64,000 bases of DNA from Anaeramoeba flamelloides. Lineage: Eukaryota > Metamonada > Anaeramoebidae. A program made the translations under genes and the position numbers. The notes below the pieces were generated by a model. The model was not told the origin of the DNA. It did no database searches and was given only the letters and a program-made list of their open reading frames with translations. Location: NCBI GenBank assembly GCA_027625915.1, contig JANTQA010000026.1, positions 4,216,001 to 4,280,000 on the forward strand, read 5' to 3'. Within the stretch, counting starts at the first letter, position 1. Each line of letters starts with the position of its first letter. Below are positions 49,401 through 60,317 of the stretch, one piece after another.

Positions 49401-50578
49401 CCACAAAACTGTTCTTTTTGAGTTCTGAAAAACTTTTCCTATCAAGTTTTTTAAATTTTTGGGTTTCAATTTTTCAAAATAACTTCATTGTTAAATTCAT
49501 TATTACACATTAAAAATTCATGATTAAAATTTCAAATATAATTGCAAATAATAAAAAATTTTATTTTATTATTAATGCTCTTCTCATAAACGAAAATGAA
49601 AAAAAAGTTTTTTTTAATTTTTTACATCCTTTAATTTCAATAAAAAAAATTAATAAATCAGAATAAAGTATTTCCAAAAAAGTGAGGAATTTTTTTTTTT
49701 TACATTTCATAAAAAATCCTCTTTTTTTAGTGATCTATTTGTAAATCAACAACACCAAATGAAGTTAAATATTAATATTAATTTGATCAATGACTACGGT
49801 ATTCATTTCAAAATATATTTGTTGAAATATTTCCAAAAAATGAAAAAAAAAAAAATTATAAAAACCAATCAAAATTAAGCAGAAAGAAAACCAATAATCA
49901 AGTTCAGTTCAATAATTTTAATTATTATCATTCTTTATTTCTGCAGTTTCCGTCTTTAAATAAAAACCAATAAATATTCTTTCTTTTCTAATTTTTTCTT
50001 TTTTCTTTTCGGTGTAATTATTATATAATCATAATTTATCTTTTTTAGGTATTCCACATTTTTATGATCTAGACAAGGTTAGAGAACAAACCATTGATAT
50101 CTGCAGAGTCACACATTACGATCCACGGTGTTCGATGAGTTGTTTAGTAATCACGTACATTATTGCATACCTATGCCAAGGTGAATCGAATATCAATAAA
50201 ATTATTCAGCATTCAATCGAAAAGGCGACCTTTGGGATAACGAAAGAAAAATATATCCAGGAACTGAAAAAATATTGTAACGCGACAACATGGTCAGATC
50301 TCGAATTAGATGATTCCATAACATCCCGATATACCTTTAAGGCAATGGGCTCAGGAATATTGTCTTTAAAAAAACTACAGCAAAATGAAGAATGGGACCA
50401 AATTCTAACCGAAGTGATCTTTCAAGGTGGTGATACAAACGCTAATGGTGCAATTTCTGGCGCATTAATTGGTTGTGCGATCGGGTTTTCTGGGTTTAGA
50501 GAATCCCATTTGCTGAATATGCCTCATTTGAAGTGGCTTGAATTGCTTGTTGAGCGTTTATTTCAATTAATGTTTTAA
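40442..50578 (+). CDS. Leucine-rich-repeat protein fused to an ADP-ribosylglycohydrolase, three exons
   Basis: Exons 40442-40735, 45970-47629 and 50049-50578 join in phase to 827 aa (TAA). The N-terminus, MGNQPKKKS, could be myristoylated (inference). Roughly eleven Shoc2-type LRRs (~70-370) cross the first splice (HELPSKFSL to FVPQLEELDVSYNRL). An Asn/Glu/Asp-rich linker (~375-490) follows. The ARH/DraG-family domain (~497-815) has GCCIGDAFALATYG, GDWTDDADQM with the TDD metal ligands at 557-559, NGAIMRTAILG across the second splice, and RVTHYDPRCSMSC. The family removes ADP-ribose from proteins or hydrolyses related linkages using two Mg ions. The late motif reads GGDTN (Asp780, Asn782) where GGDxD is usual, so one ligand is changed. 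The LRRs probably choose the partner or substrate. Confidence 0.9.
41690..43530. mobile_element. Element H with ~150 bp inverted terminal regions
   Basis: Left 41690-41850 and right ~43360-43530 are reverse complements. Shared: AGTAATGA, CTTTTTAGAATCAAGAT, TTTAAAGATCATGG, TTTTCTTTTAAAGTTTGGTT, AAGTGAAAT-ATTAAAAGAAT. The interior (~1.5 kb) has no convincing protein but contains MITE G copy 3. Probably a non-autonomous DNA element. Confidence 0.72.
41874..42051. mobile_element. Foldback MITE G, copy 3
   Basis: ACTGGTCTTTGAATAATAAA then GGGAAATAATTTTCACTT at the left. The inverse, AGAAGTGAAATTTTTTTCCC, ATTTAGAATTCAAATACCAG, closes it at the right. A partial arm also occurs at ~42205-42250 (TTTTTTCCCAATTTAAATTT). 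Confidence 0.78.
44715..45290 (+). repeat. Dispersed repeat F, copy 1 (unoccupied TTAA site)
   Basis: Matches 58000-58690 throughout (AATCTTATTTAATCAATT, AAATTCTATTAGGAATATTG, TTGATTGATTGTTGAAAAAA, TTTGATCATGGGACAAAA). At 44791-44800 it has a single TTAA where copy 3 holds a 171 bp insertion. Confidence 0.75.
47865..49070. repeat. Dispersed repeat I, copy 2
   Basis: Counterpart of 1440-2660: ATATATATCAAAGAATAGTT, ACAATAGAAATCAATAT, CAATCATTTCCACA, TATAACACATTTTTT and CTGGGCTCATTTGACTGG. It lacks MITE G and is instead interrupted by hairpins at 48165-48740. Confidence 0.65.
48170..48735. repeat. Hairpin array J, solo copy with four stem-loops
   Basis: Four foldbacks: ~48192-48270 (TCTAGG...CCTAAC ends, AAAATCTTTGATTTTA centre); 48466-48560 (TAGGTTTTTTTTACTTTAAG against AAAGTAAAAAAAACCTAG); ~48600-48655; and 48655-48720 (CAGTTTTCCAGAATTAG...CTTTCAAATCCTGAAAAAC around GTAAAATCAAGGATTTTAC). 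Preceded by GTGTCGTCAAGTGTCGTCGA then GTGCCTAGG, the same junction that follows the LINE coding region. No reverse transcriptase is present. Confidence 0.7.
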
Positions 50579-51164
50579 TGAATTTCAGGATGGTTTTTCT
50601 TGAAAATTTTAAATCCAAGAATTTTTTCTTTTTCTTTTTCTATTTTTCTTTTTTAAAAATTCATACAATTATTTAAATCATATTTTTTCTTTTTTGTTAA
50701 TTTTTCTTTTTGGTTAATTTTTCATCAAAATGATTTAATTTTTTAAAAACATTATTTTTAACAGAAAGTACATTTTTGAAATAATTTTTGATTAATCTAT
50801 TTTTTTCAGTAATCCTTTTTCTTTTTTTTTTTTTTTTTACTTTGCCCAAATAACTTTAAAAAAATTATTTATTGACATACTTCAGTTAATTAGAGAGATT
50901 AAAGTATAAGTTTCAATTGAGATATTTAGAATTTATAAATTATAAAAACATTTCGTAACAAGTAGTGCTATTTTATATAAAATATCTTAAGAGACCAAAT
51001 TCTACTTACATTATTTATATCTCCAAAATTTTGATACACCCATTTATTAATTCACATAATAATTTAATTTGTTAATCTCTACAGAAAATATAAGATTTTT
51101 AGGTTTTTGGTATCGATTCTTATTGTTTTGAATTGCAAAAAAACTCTTTGTAATGTTACAAGTT

Positions 51165-51345
51165 CATGATGGAAGAACGAGAAATATGATATTGTTGGTA
51201 GTGACATAGATGATATTGTGTAGTTTGAAGAACAATTATTAATATAATCTTAGCACTGGAACAATATCATTTTTTTTGAGTCAGGAAGATAATTCAAAAC
51301 GGGGTATTAAAACTAATATGGTTTATGAACAAATGAAACAATAAG
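51165..51345 (-). mobile_element. MITE D, copy 2 (reverse)
   Basis: The reverse complement follows 16785-16990: ATTGTTTCATTTGTT, ATTAGTTTTAAT-CC, TGATATTGTTCCAGTGC, TTCTTCAAACTACACAATAT, AACAATATCATATTTC. The arms have more mismatches than in copy 1. Confidence 0.65.
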
Positions 51346-51454
51346 GGATTATTTTTTGTAGTGTTCAATAGAAATGGGTAACGTATTTGAGTTTGATTCT
51401 ATTTTTCAAAATTTCTTATAAACCTCAAGAAAGTGTTAGACAGGTACCATAAAT

Positions 51455-51545
51455 GCCATGGAGTGCCAATCTTTTCCAAAATTCAAAAAAAATAGTACAA
51501 TCAAAGATTTTACTCAATTTTTTTCAATTCTGGGAAAGCTAACCG
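51455..51545. repeat. Solo hairpin J
   Basis: AGTGCCAATCTTTTCCAAAA leads into an arm pairing with TTTTTTTCAATTCTGGGAAA around ACAATCAAAGATTTTAC. Related to LINE hairpin A. Confidence 0.6.
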
Positions 51546-52391
51546 AATTATCATTAAATCATTGTTTTTCCTTTTAACAATTTAAAATAATAAATAATTC
51601 TTTAAAAGTCAAAATATTTGGTTATCAGTTTGAAAGATAATCATTATATTTAAAATTTTTTCAAAATGTAAAAAAATTAACTCTTAGCTGAAAATAAAAA
51701 AATTTTAATTTTTTTATAATTAAATTTAAAAAAATCATCATTTGAACTTGGGTTATTTGGCTTGAATTGTAAAATATCTTTAAAAATATTTTTTGATTGA
51801 ACATCTCTTTATCCTTTAGTGTTTATTATAAGTGAAGATATTAAAAAGAAAAATTTTCACAATTGTTTAATTTTTTTTAAAAAAGTGTTTTTATTGGAAG
51901 GAATGTATATTTTTAAAATCTCTAAGGCGGTTTAAGAATTAGAATATAAAACTAAAACTTTAAAAAAAAACCAATTTAAAACCTATTTCCAAAAAAAAAA
52001 AAATAATAATCTATTAGAAAATGGTTTTAATAACATTAATCAATAAAAATTTTGAGTTTTTTTTTATGTATTTTTTAGATTTTATAATGAACTAGCCTTA
52101 TTAAGGGTGTAATTATTGGAATTGAGTTTTTCAGTTCTAAAAAAATAAAAAAAAACATTAATAATAAAAATAATACATTTTTTATAAAAATCTAATAAAT
52201 TTTTAAATGAATCAAATTTTTGTGTTGATACAGATTTTTATAAAGTTGAATCTCAGTCCAAGAAATTTTATCTGGTTAAAAAATTTTTTTGAGAATAGTT
52301 AAAAAGGAAATTAAATTTTATGATCAGTTCAAAAAAAATACATTTTCTTTAAGAGTGAATTTCATGTAATTTCTGAGAGAATTTTCCATGT

Positions 52392-53727
52392 TTAAGGGGC
52401 TAGAATCCCCATTGATTAATCTATAATCAAAGACTTTTGTAATTAGGGGTGAATGATATTAGTACTAAATGATTCAAATAGCTCTAAAAAATCTATTATA
52501 AATCAACTCTTTTTTAGTCAAACGGGGTGCAGTTTTATTGAAGAAAGAGAACATATTCTATGAGTTTAATTCATTGTTCTTCTCAAACTAAAATTTAAAT
52601 TTTTAGATCAAAATCATTTTTTCAAGTTTACAACTTGTTTTTTTTTTGTATTTTGCTTTTTACTTTTTTTTTTTTTTTGATTTTTTTTTCTTTTCTTCTG
52701 TCTTTTTGTTTTTTTGAAAAATTAAATTTGAAAAAAAAATGTTTGAAACTCAAAATTAACATTAAGAAAAGTTAGTCTTTGTATGTTCTCTAATAATTCA
52801 TACATTTACAAGTAAAAAATATTATTGTCAAAAATTTTAATTTCCTAAAGAAATTGAGAATTTTGCACCAGATGTTCCAATGAAAAGAGCCCAAAAAATA
52901 TTTAAACATTTTTTTTTTTTTTGAAATTTATGGTTTGTTCAGGATTTTCTTTTATGAGTATCGATTCTAAAACGAAGTTTATTATTTCTCATATTTATCA
53001 ACAATCTTAGTTTGAAGGTTTCCTAAAAAAGGGTGACTTTTTCATTTTTGGCTGACCACCTTTGAGTGAAATGGAGTTTATTATTGGACAATAAATTATT
53101 GTCTATTTTACCGATGATTACAATTAAAATTTTTATTTTGAAATTTTTTTGATTCATTTTCCAAATTTAAATATCGAAACTTCAAATAATAATATTCCAG
53201 TATATAATAATTCATATGAAGTACTTCCAAATGTAAAGCAATTTAAATTTTTTTAATTACCAAGATTAACTCAATAAAAATCAACATAAAACCTATAAAA
53301 ATATAACTTTTGTTTCCTTTTTATCGAGTTAATTGTAACATCAATATATTTCCAAGATTTCAGAAATAATTTATCAAAAATAATCTCTTGGTTAATTATT
53401 TATTGTTTTAACAGAATAAATTTTTTAGTAACTAATCTTAATTTTGAAATAAATTTGAAGAAAACTATTTTCAACTGGGAAATCAATGGAGTCTGGAAAT
53501 TGATTGTTCATCCTTTAAATTTGTGATAAAATGTAGATTTTTTTCTGAAATTTTTGGGTTTTTGTTGCTAATACAGGAATCATTGTTTATTGATGATTTC
53601 AACAAATAGTACTATTTTACGAATCGAGATTTTTAGGGATATTTCAACCATATACACATTTATTATTACACTGGATAAAAACATACTTTAATCCTAGGCT
53701 TCTCCTTGGTAGACCCTAATCCCTTAA
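52392..53727. mobile_element. TTAA-type TIR element T2
   Basis: Flanked by TTAA (52392-52395, 53724-53727). The left end GGGGCTAGAATCCCC is imperfectly inverse to the right end CTTGGTAGACCCTAATCCC. Sub-terminal sequences (ATCTATAATCAAAG, TCTAAAAAATCTATTATAAA) match T1 and T3. Contains long T runs and no recognised protein. About 1.33 kb. Confidence 0.65.
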
Positions 53728-53758
53728 ATTAAATAATACCATTGAATTTTTTCTGATG

Positions 53759-55138
53759 TTAAGGGAGTAGCCACGGTAAAGAAAAATTTTTCACTTTTTT
53801 GCAATTTCTCAAGAGGATCAGAAAATAACTTTTTTTACTCTGGTTATACCTCGTTGATTTTTATTATTTAAAGTACTTCATTCATTAGATTTTTTAAATT
53901 TTTCTTTCAAAGTCTCAAAAAAATTGCCACAATAGAATGTTGAGTTGAATTGCAAAAAATAGTGTTTTGAATGTTGAATGACTTATCTTTTATCCTTCTC
54001 TTAACATTCTATTGTGGCATTTAATTTTTTCATTTTTTATTTTTTTATTATTATTGAATTGTTTTTTTTTTTGACAACACAAAGTAAAAACAAAGATTTT
54101 TTCATCAGTGACATTTAGGATTAATGGATTTTGTTTAAATGAAAAACAACATTACAATGGAGAGAAACATAAAAAGGAAACATAAATGGGACTTAAACAG
54201 ATAGAAGAATTCCAAAATTAGAATAATTTTGTCAAATTATTACTTGTTAGGATTTTAAATTGTTGGATTTAGTGGAATTGGAGAAGTTAATATGATTATA
54301 TTTTATCAAAGTTTAAATCACAAAATAGTTATAAGTTTTATTCTAAGAATCTAAAATTATCTTCTCCCAAAAAAAAAAACTTAAACCCCATTCCAAAAAT
54401 TTGGACACATCTAAAATCAAAAATAGGGAAACAAAAACTCAATTTATGATATTTTTACAAACCTAATATAAAACCATATTTAAGTAACATAGTATTAATG
54501 GTTTTTTAAGTAATCATTTTCATCCAAATATAAGAAAACAATATAAACTCAAATCAAAACAAGTGTATCCAAAAAAAATGAAACGAGCTGAAATGAAAGA
54601 GTTTGAACAAAAAATATATTGGTAGATTTGTTAAAATTACACCAACAATGGTTGATCGATCAAATGATAAGATACCATGCACCGGTTGTATGTGTATTTT
54701 TCAATTTAAGATACTCAACTGTAACCATCTATCAACCATCTATAAAAAATTTTCAGATCTAACTAAACCGATGAAGAAACTGAAAAAAAGAAAAGGAAAC
54801 AAAAACAAAAAAGACAAAAAATGAAAATACTTTGTTGAATTAAATTATTTTCCAATTGGATGTAAATCATGTTATTTTTATTTTTCCAACTGTTTAAAAT
54901 GTGTCCAAATTAATGGAATTAAGTTTATTTTAATAAAAAAATAATAATAAAAAAAATCTATTTTATCAATAATATCTCTTTTTTTTAATTGTTTAACATT
55001 ACTAAAAATTAAAATATCAAATAATTTTTTTAAAAAAATTTTTCGAGAATCTAAGATCACACGCCACTAAAATAAAATGTTCTTATCTCATCTCTCTGAA
55101 ATTTCTATCATGTCTTATGGTGTAGCTACTCCCTTAAA
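53759..55138. mobile_element. TTAA-type TIR element T4
   Basis: TTAA at 53759 and at 55135 bound GGGAGTAGCCAC at the left and GTAGCTACTCCC at the right (10 of the first 12 bases match in inverse). An internal hairpin pairs TTGCCACAATAGAATGTTGA (~53930) with TTAACATTCTATTGTGGCA (~54001). A short open frame at 54603-54824 (CTGCMC...NCNH, then a Lys-rich run) and a CKSC...CLKC-like reading just after it hint at a decayed Cys-rich protein. No transposase was identified. Confidence 0.6.
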
Positions 55139-55781
55139 AACTATTAATTTCATATCCCTAATAAACTCGAAACATGAAAATTTTTGATGAGAAACAAGGA
55201 AATATGAATTCTCGAAATGAAAAAAAAAAATTTGATATTTTTCACTACAAGGTTCTTTTTCATATGAGCCCAGATATGAATTATATTTTCACAAAAAGAA
55301 TTCTTTACCAATATTCAACTTTTTAAAAATCTAGATAATAAGAATATCAATACTTTGAAAAATACAAACATCGATGCCAATTCCAATATAAATACACAAT
55401 CAAGTTACATACCTTCTTCCATATCTAATAATAATCAAAATAGAATTTGTAATTATAATATATTAAACACAAATAATTGTAATCATTAGCAAAATGCAGA
55501 ACATAAAAATTTGATTTTTGGAAACTTTCCTGGGATATTTGTTTAGATTTATTTTTGAGATCAATAAAGTTGTTTTCAAAAACCCAAAACTTACCAAAGG
55601 TTTCAAATTTTTAATAATAGCTCTCGAATAAAAACTCTTGCTTTTCTCTAAGGTGAAAAAACTTTAAGTGTTTTTAGCACCTGGTTTTTTCTTGAATTGT
55701 CTATTTTTTTATTGTAATAAAAGATCTTATTTTTCATTTTCTATTTTGTTTCCTTTTGACTTTATCAATTAAAAATTGTCT

Positions 55782-56291
55782 TTAAGGACTACCTTCCCAC
55801 CCTTGAGGGGTTTGAGTAATTGTGTTATTTCACTTTCACTCCGCAAAAAAAATTTTCACACGTAAGAAATTGGACAAAAAAAAAAAAAAAAACATTTTTT
55901 GTCATCTTTACTTTTTCACAAAGACTATTTTTCTTTGTTTTTCAATGAAAAGGAAAATTGAAAATAACAAAAAAAAATAATTGCAAAAAATGGATTTTGG
56001 GGATTTTCAAGTGCATTTCAACTTTTGGAACATTTCAAACTTGTAAAAGCAAATTTAAAAAAGATGTAGAACAGCTCTAGAAAATAGTGTGAGTTCCGAA
56101 TGTTGATATGGAAATTCTAAAATATTAAAATCAAAATTTAGCATGATCTAACAAGGTAAAAATTCTCAAAATTGTTGAAATTTTTTCGAAAAGAAATTCT
56201 ACTTGGATAAATATTACTTGTATTACATAACTTATTCAAGGGCGATTTTATACTTTATTTCACCGTTTTCTCCTTAAAACGTAGTCCTTAA
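55782..56291. mobile_element. TTAA-type short TIR element T6
   Basis: TTAAGGACTAC at 55782-55792 and its inverse GTAGTCCTTAA at 56281-56291 bound ~500 bp without ORF. It ends ~560 bp upstream of the bZIP-like gene. Confidence 0.6.
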
Positions 56292-56848
56292 ACTTTTTTT
56301 CTTGTTTTCTTTTTTTTTTCCAAAAGATTAATTTATTTTCACTCAATAAATACCTATGTTTGTCAAGAAGAGAACAATCCACAAAATAATTTCAAAACTT
56401 TTTTGTCCCATTTTGCCTGATAAATCAGATCTAAATTGAACATTTTCAAAAATTAAAAAAACCCGAAAGTTTTTAACAACCTAAAATAGTAAAAAAAAAT
56501 TTGATTTAAAAACAGAAAACCCTCGAAATTGTTTATTAATTTTTTACTGGTTATCCAAATTAAAAAACTATCTGAACTATAAAACACCTGTATCTGTTTT
56601 TCTGAAAATATAAAATCTCAAAAGTGTTCAGATTGTAAGTTTTTAAAGGTATTAATTGTAAAAACTTTTAAATTCATCCTTTTTAAATTTTGATCTAAAG
56701 AATTGTTTCAAAATTTGAAGCAATTTAAAAAACCCAAAGTAGTGTGATTAAAAAAACGTGTCTATAGTTTTTGTTAATCCCATTTAGTGTGGAATTCTGA
56801 ATTCGATTTCATTTTTTATTATTTGTTTTCTAACCGCAATAAAAATTC

Positions 56849-57274
56849 ATGAGTAGAAAAAGAAAAAAGCCTGTCACGAAAAAAAAAACACAAAAAAATT
56901 CTGAACAAAACTTTGACTTTTCAGACGAAGAAGAAGAAAAATCCCAAGAACAGCAGGAACAAGAAGAAGAAATTAATCAGAATTTAAAAAAAAAACCCAA
57001 ACAAATAAATTATCGGACCAAACTCAAATCAAGAGTTTCTGAGCTTGAAAAGCAACTGTCCAAACTTGAACAGGAAAACGAACAGTTTAAGGTCAAAGAA
57101 GCCATCCTTCAAACGAAGGCCAAAATATATAAAGAGCAGCTGGACTATTTCCAAAACTTTATGAATAATGCAATGAATTTCGCAACGCGAAATAACCCTA
57201 TCTTTTCATTGCCTGGAATGGGACTTTCTTCTGGCGGAAATAACAACCCCTTTTCAAATGAAAAATTTAACTAA
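56849..57274 (+). CDS. bZIP-like basic coiled-coil protein, 141 aa, single exon
   Basis: MSRKRKKPVTKKKTQ is a nuclear-localisation-like start. An acidic/Gln stretch follows (SDEEEEKSQEQQEQEEE), then a basic segment KKKPKQINYRTKLKSR. The last nine residues, NYRTKLKSR, fit the N-x7-R signature of bZIP DNA-binding helices. A coiled coil follows at once (VSELEKQLSKLEQENEQF, then KEAILQTKAKIYKEQL), with Leu/Phe at d positions every seven residues and Asn at an a position, as in dimeric zippers. The register from Arg to the first d Leu is not the usual one, so a true bZIP transcription factor is likely but unproved. The C-terminus is Asn/Phe/Gly-rich. It is the only intronless gene here; the start is the first ATG after a stop-rich leader. 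Confidence 0.75.
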   Translation: MSRKRKKPVTKKKTQKNSEQNFDFSDEEEEKSQEQQEQEEEINQNLKKKPKQINYRTKLKSRVSELEKQLSKLEQENEQFKVKEAILQTKAKIYKEQLDYFQNFMNNAMNFATRNNPIFSLPGMGLSSGGNNNPFSNEKFN

Positions 57275-57295
57275 TTTCTTTTTAATTTTCTTATT

Positions 57296-57345
57296 CTTTT
57301 TCTTTTCTTTTTTTTTTTTTTTTTTTTTTTTTTTTCTTTAACTTT
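57296..57345. repeat. Poly-T tract downstream of the bZIP-like gene
   Basis: About 26 consecutive T bases within a TTTTC-rich stretch ~30-60 bp after the stop codon; low-complexity sequence. Confidence 0.8.
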
Positions 57346-57999
57346 TTCTTTTTCACAAAAACCCAACAATTCTTAGATTTGTTGGTTCTTTATGTAAATT
57401 AAAATTTAAGTTTTTAATTTATTGGTTTGAATAGTATCCCTTACATCCAAGACCATAACGGTGATTGTTTATAAAAATCCAAATTTTCTTTTTATTTTTT
57501 GATTTACCTTTTTTTTTTCTTTATTCTCGATCTCTTTTGAAATTTTCGAAATGATTTCCAAAATATGTTCCTTACATTAGTCACCAAACAAAAAATTAAT
57601 TTTGATAATCAAAAAATTATTTTGCAAATTTTTACAAAATTTTACAACCTTTGTTCAAATTTTGAAAAAATTAGATCCAATTTTCACTCAATTTTTTTTG
57701 AACGATAACTCTTTCTATCAAAAGTATTTCTTTCTCTGAATCGATTTCATACTCTTTTTCAACTTTTCCTTCTTCAAAAGTAAAATTTCGTTCTCTAATT
57801 TTTTAAGGACTATCCGAATTTTAGAAACTGAAGGGATTGAAATACGATTTACGTGGATTTAAAAATGGTTCAAAAGTTCGTGAATCAAAGAAAAGAACAA
57901 AAAATTACAATTTTTGGTTTTAGGGTTTTGAATTAAAAACAATTATTGGATCTAAAAATTTTTCTGAATTAAAACCTCCATTCAAAATTTTTAGTACAC

Positions 58000-58690
58000 C
58001 AAAATTCAATTTTTGAAAAAAAAATCTTATTTAAGGGACTAATCTCTATTAAATTTTTTTACCTAAATTTAATAGAGATTGAGAAAATTTTTTGTCAATA
58101 AGTTAGATTTGAAAACCCTGTTTATTTTCAATATTAAACATTTTTCTAGATAAGAGAATCCCTCTTTCAAAATTGGACAATAAAAAATAATAGAGACTAG
58201 TCTCTTAATCAATTTTAGAAGAAATATCAAATTAAAACCATTCACTAATTGAAATATGAACACTCGTTTATAAAGTAAAATACCCACAAAACAAAAAATA
58301 AATAATTATCAATACTAATAAATTATTTGTGTGTTAAAAATCTTGGAGAGAGCAAAAACGAAAAAATATATTGTTAAATGTGTTTAAATTCTATTAGGAA
58401 TATTGATTGATCAAATCGTTAGATACCTTCAACTAATTTTATTTGAGTTCTTCTATTTTGAACGCCCCAACTTTAACCTTTGATTGATTGTTGAAAAAAA
58501 TTTGATCATGGGACAAAATATGTTAAGTAATTCGAAAAATGAAATTCAAACAAAAAACCTAAAAGATGAAAAATATGATTTTTATAATTTAGAAAAATCA
58601 AATTTTTTTACAATTTGAATGCAATTGTATTATTGTGATTCTTTAAAGTCTTTTATACGTGTGGAAAATTTTGAATTTGAGTTTATTTTG
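58000..58690 (+). repeat. Dispersed repeat F, copy 3 (occupied TTAA site)
   Basis: Aligned with 44715-45290 on both sides of the T5 insertion (AAAAAAATCTTATTTAA before it, TTAATCAATTTTAGAA after it), continuing to ATTGTATTATTGTGATT near 58627. Confidence 0.75.
58030..58208. mobile_element. TTAA-type MITE T5, 171 bp
   Basis: TTAA at 58030 and 58205 flank 171 bp that starts GGGACTAATCTCTATTA and ends in the inverse TAATAGAGACTAGTCTC (about 15 of 17 match). A second internal hairpin begins at ~58041 (ATCTCTATTAAATTT and its complement). The paralogous repeat F at 44791 has one TTAA and no insert, which fixes the 4 bp target duplication. No coding capacity. Confidence 0.85.
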
Positions 58691-59859
58691 TTTTTTTTTT
58701 TATTTTTTTTTCAAACGAAATTGTTACTCAAAATATACTTTGATACCCAGCATCAATCTTTAAGGTAATAATAACCAAAATCCAATAATTTCACTTTTTC
58801 GAGTACTAAAAATAATAAAAAAAAAACAACAAAAGAATGAAAATAAAAACAGTTCTTTTTGATCGAATTTGCGATTAATAACAAAATGAAATTATATTTT
58901 GTTCCATTTCCCCCCTGGATGAATCATCTTTATATTGGGAAGAAGAGTTATAAATGAATAGGATCAAGTAGTTACTTGCTAATACTTTTATACTGAAACA
59001 CCAAAATGTAAGTAACTTGAAAATAAAAACCAAAAATCAAAGGCTAAAAATGACCAAAGGTTTAAATCAAATAAGTTCAAAAAAGAAAAAAGAAATCACA
59101 ACACTTAAACAAATATTCCCAAGTGAACATTCATGATCAATTATCAAATTATTAAATCAACCAAAAGTCTCGCCTGTTATTTTGGGAGTATCCAATTAAA
59201 GATATTATTAGTTTTTTTTTTTTTTTTTTTGATGATTTTTTATCAATTGCATCTTATAAACACGTTTTAAATTTCTTATTATTTTTTTTTTCTTTTTCTT
59301 TTTTCAATTTTTTCTTTTACTTTTTAAACATAATAAAAATTGTGTGTGTCTTTCCCTTGAACAATGATGAATCTATGATTTTACACTTTAACTTATTTTT
59401 GTGGAAATTTAAGTAAAAGGACATCTATGGCGTAATTTACACTTCTTCAATCAATAAACAAAATGAAATTATTAATCTTTTTTTAATTTTGAAAAGAGAA
59501 AAATAATTTCTCTTAAATCTTTACCAGTTTAAAACAAAAAATGGACATTTTTTGTAGTTTTTTTAAATTAACTTTTTCGGAATATCTTCAAGTTAGAGTT
59601 TTGAACCGATTATTTGGCTAGGTTTAGTTGGTAATCATTTTTACATTTCTTTAATTTTTTTTTAATGGAATTTTCGAAAAAGGAGAATGAAAAAAAAAAA
59701 AAAGAACTTTTTTTTTGTTTTATACTGGAATAGGGATTTAAGACGGTCATAATTTCAATAATTTAAAAGAGAAGAGCAAAAAAATTTAATTTTCCCATAT
59801 TTTTTTTGGAATTATGGTAATGTGTTGATAGGTCTTTAGAGTTTTCTGTTTTTTTTTTT

Positions 59860-60150
59860 GTGAAATCTTGCTTTCGGAAATAAACAAAAAATCAAAAAAA
59901 AACTTTGAACTTGACTAATTTATAATAATTAAATGAAAATTTATAAACATTTCTTTTTATTTCTTACATTAAAAACCCCATAATTATGTTTTCTATGGAT
60001 TCTGTGTTAATTAGAAACTCCATAGATACTGGAAAAAAATTAAGAAATAAAAATAATAAAAATCTAGGCTTTTTCCAGAATTCAAAAGAATTGAGTAAAA
60101 TCCCTATATTTTTCTCTATTTTTTTGATTTCTGGAAAACCTTGGCACTCC
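59860..60150. repeat. Degenerate hairpin J copy
   Basis: Contains remnants of hairpin B (GAAATAAACAAAAAATC; TTCTTTTTATTTCTTACATT) and a clear hairpin A at 60061-60140 (TTTTCCAGAATTCAAAAGAA against GATTTCTGGAAAAC), ending TTGGCACTCC, the inverse of the AGTGCCAATC junction at 51458. Confidence 0.6.
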
Positions 60151-60242
60151 ACAGCATTCTACTACATAATGGAGACTCTACAATAATCTAAGAAACTAAT
60201 CTAATTTATAATTTTGTTTAGAAAATTTAATAACTATCATAC

Positions 60243-60244
<2 letters not shown>

Positions 60245-60303
<59 letters not shown>

Positions 60304-60317
60304 TGTATGTATATATA
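60245..60317. repeat. (TA)n(TGTA)n compound microsatellite
   Basis: About 16 TA units pass into about nine TGTA units and back to TA; a likely length-variable locus. Confidence 0.92.

Larger units (their letters stand above)
47630..50048 (+). other. Intron 2 of the LRR-ARH gene (2.42 kb)
   Basis: GTAATT donor splits a Gly codon that is completed after the TTTTTTAG acceptor, restoring TAILG-IPHFYDL. Holds repeat I copy 2 with the hairpin array J nested in it. Confidence 0.88.
50579..56848. other. Intergenic, LRR-ARH to bZIP-like gene
   Basis: Mostly mobile DNA (D, J, T2, T4, T6, described separately). The remainder (50580-51160, 51550-52390, 55140-55780, 56300-56840) is AT-rich with T tracts and nothing recognised. 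Confidence 0.55.

Noticed and set aside
59964-60186. Overlapping frames on both strands near 60.0-60.2 kb
   Set aside because: Both lie in the palindromic hairpin J, which reads open on either strand by symmetry.
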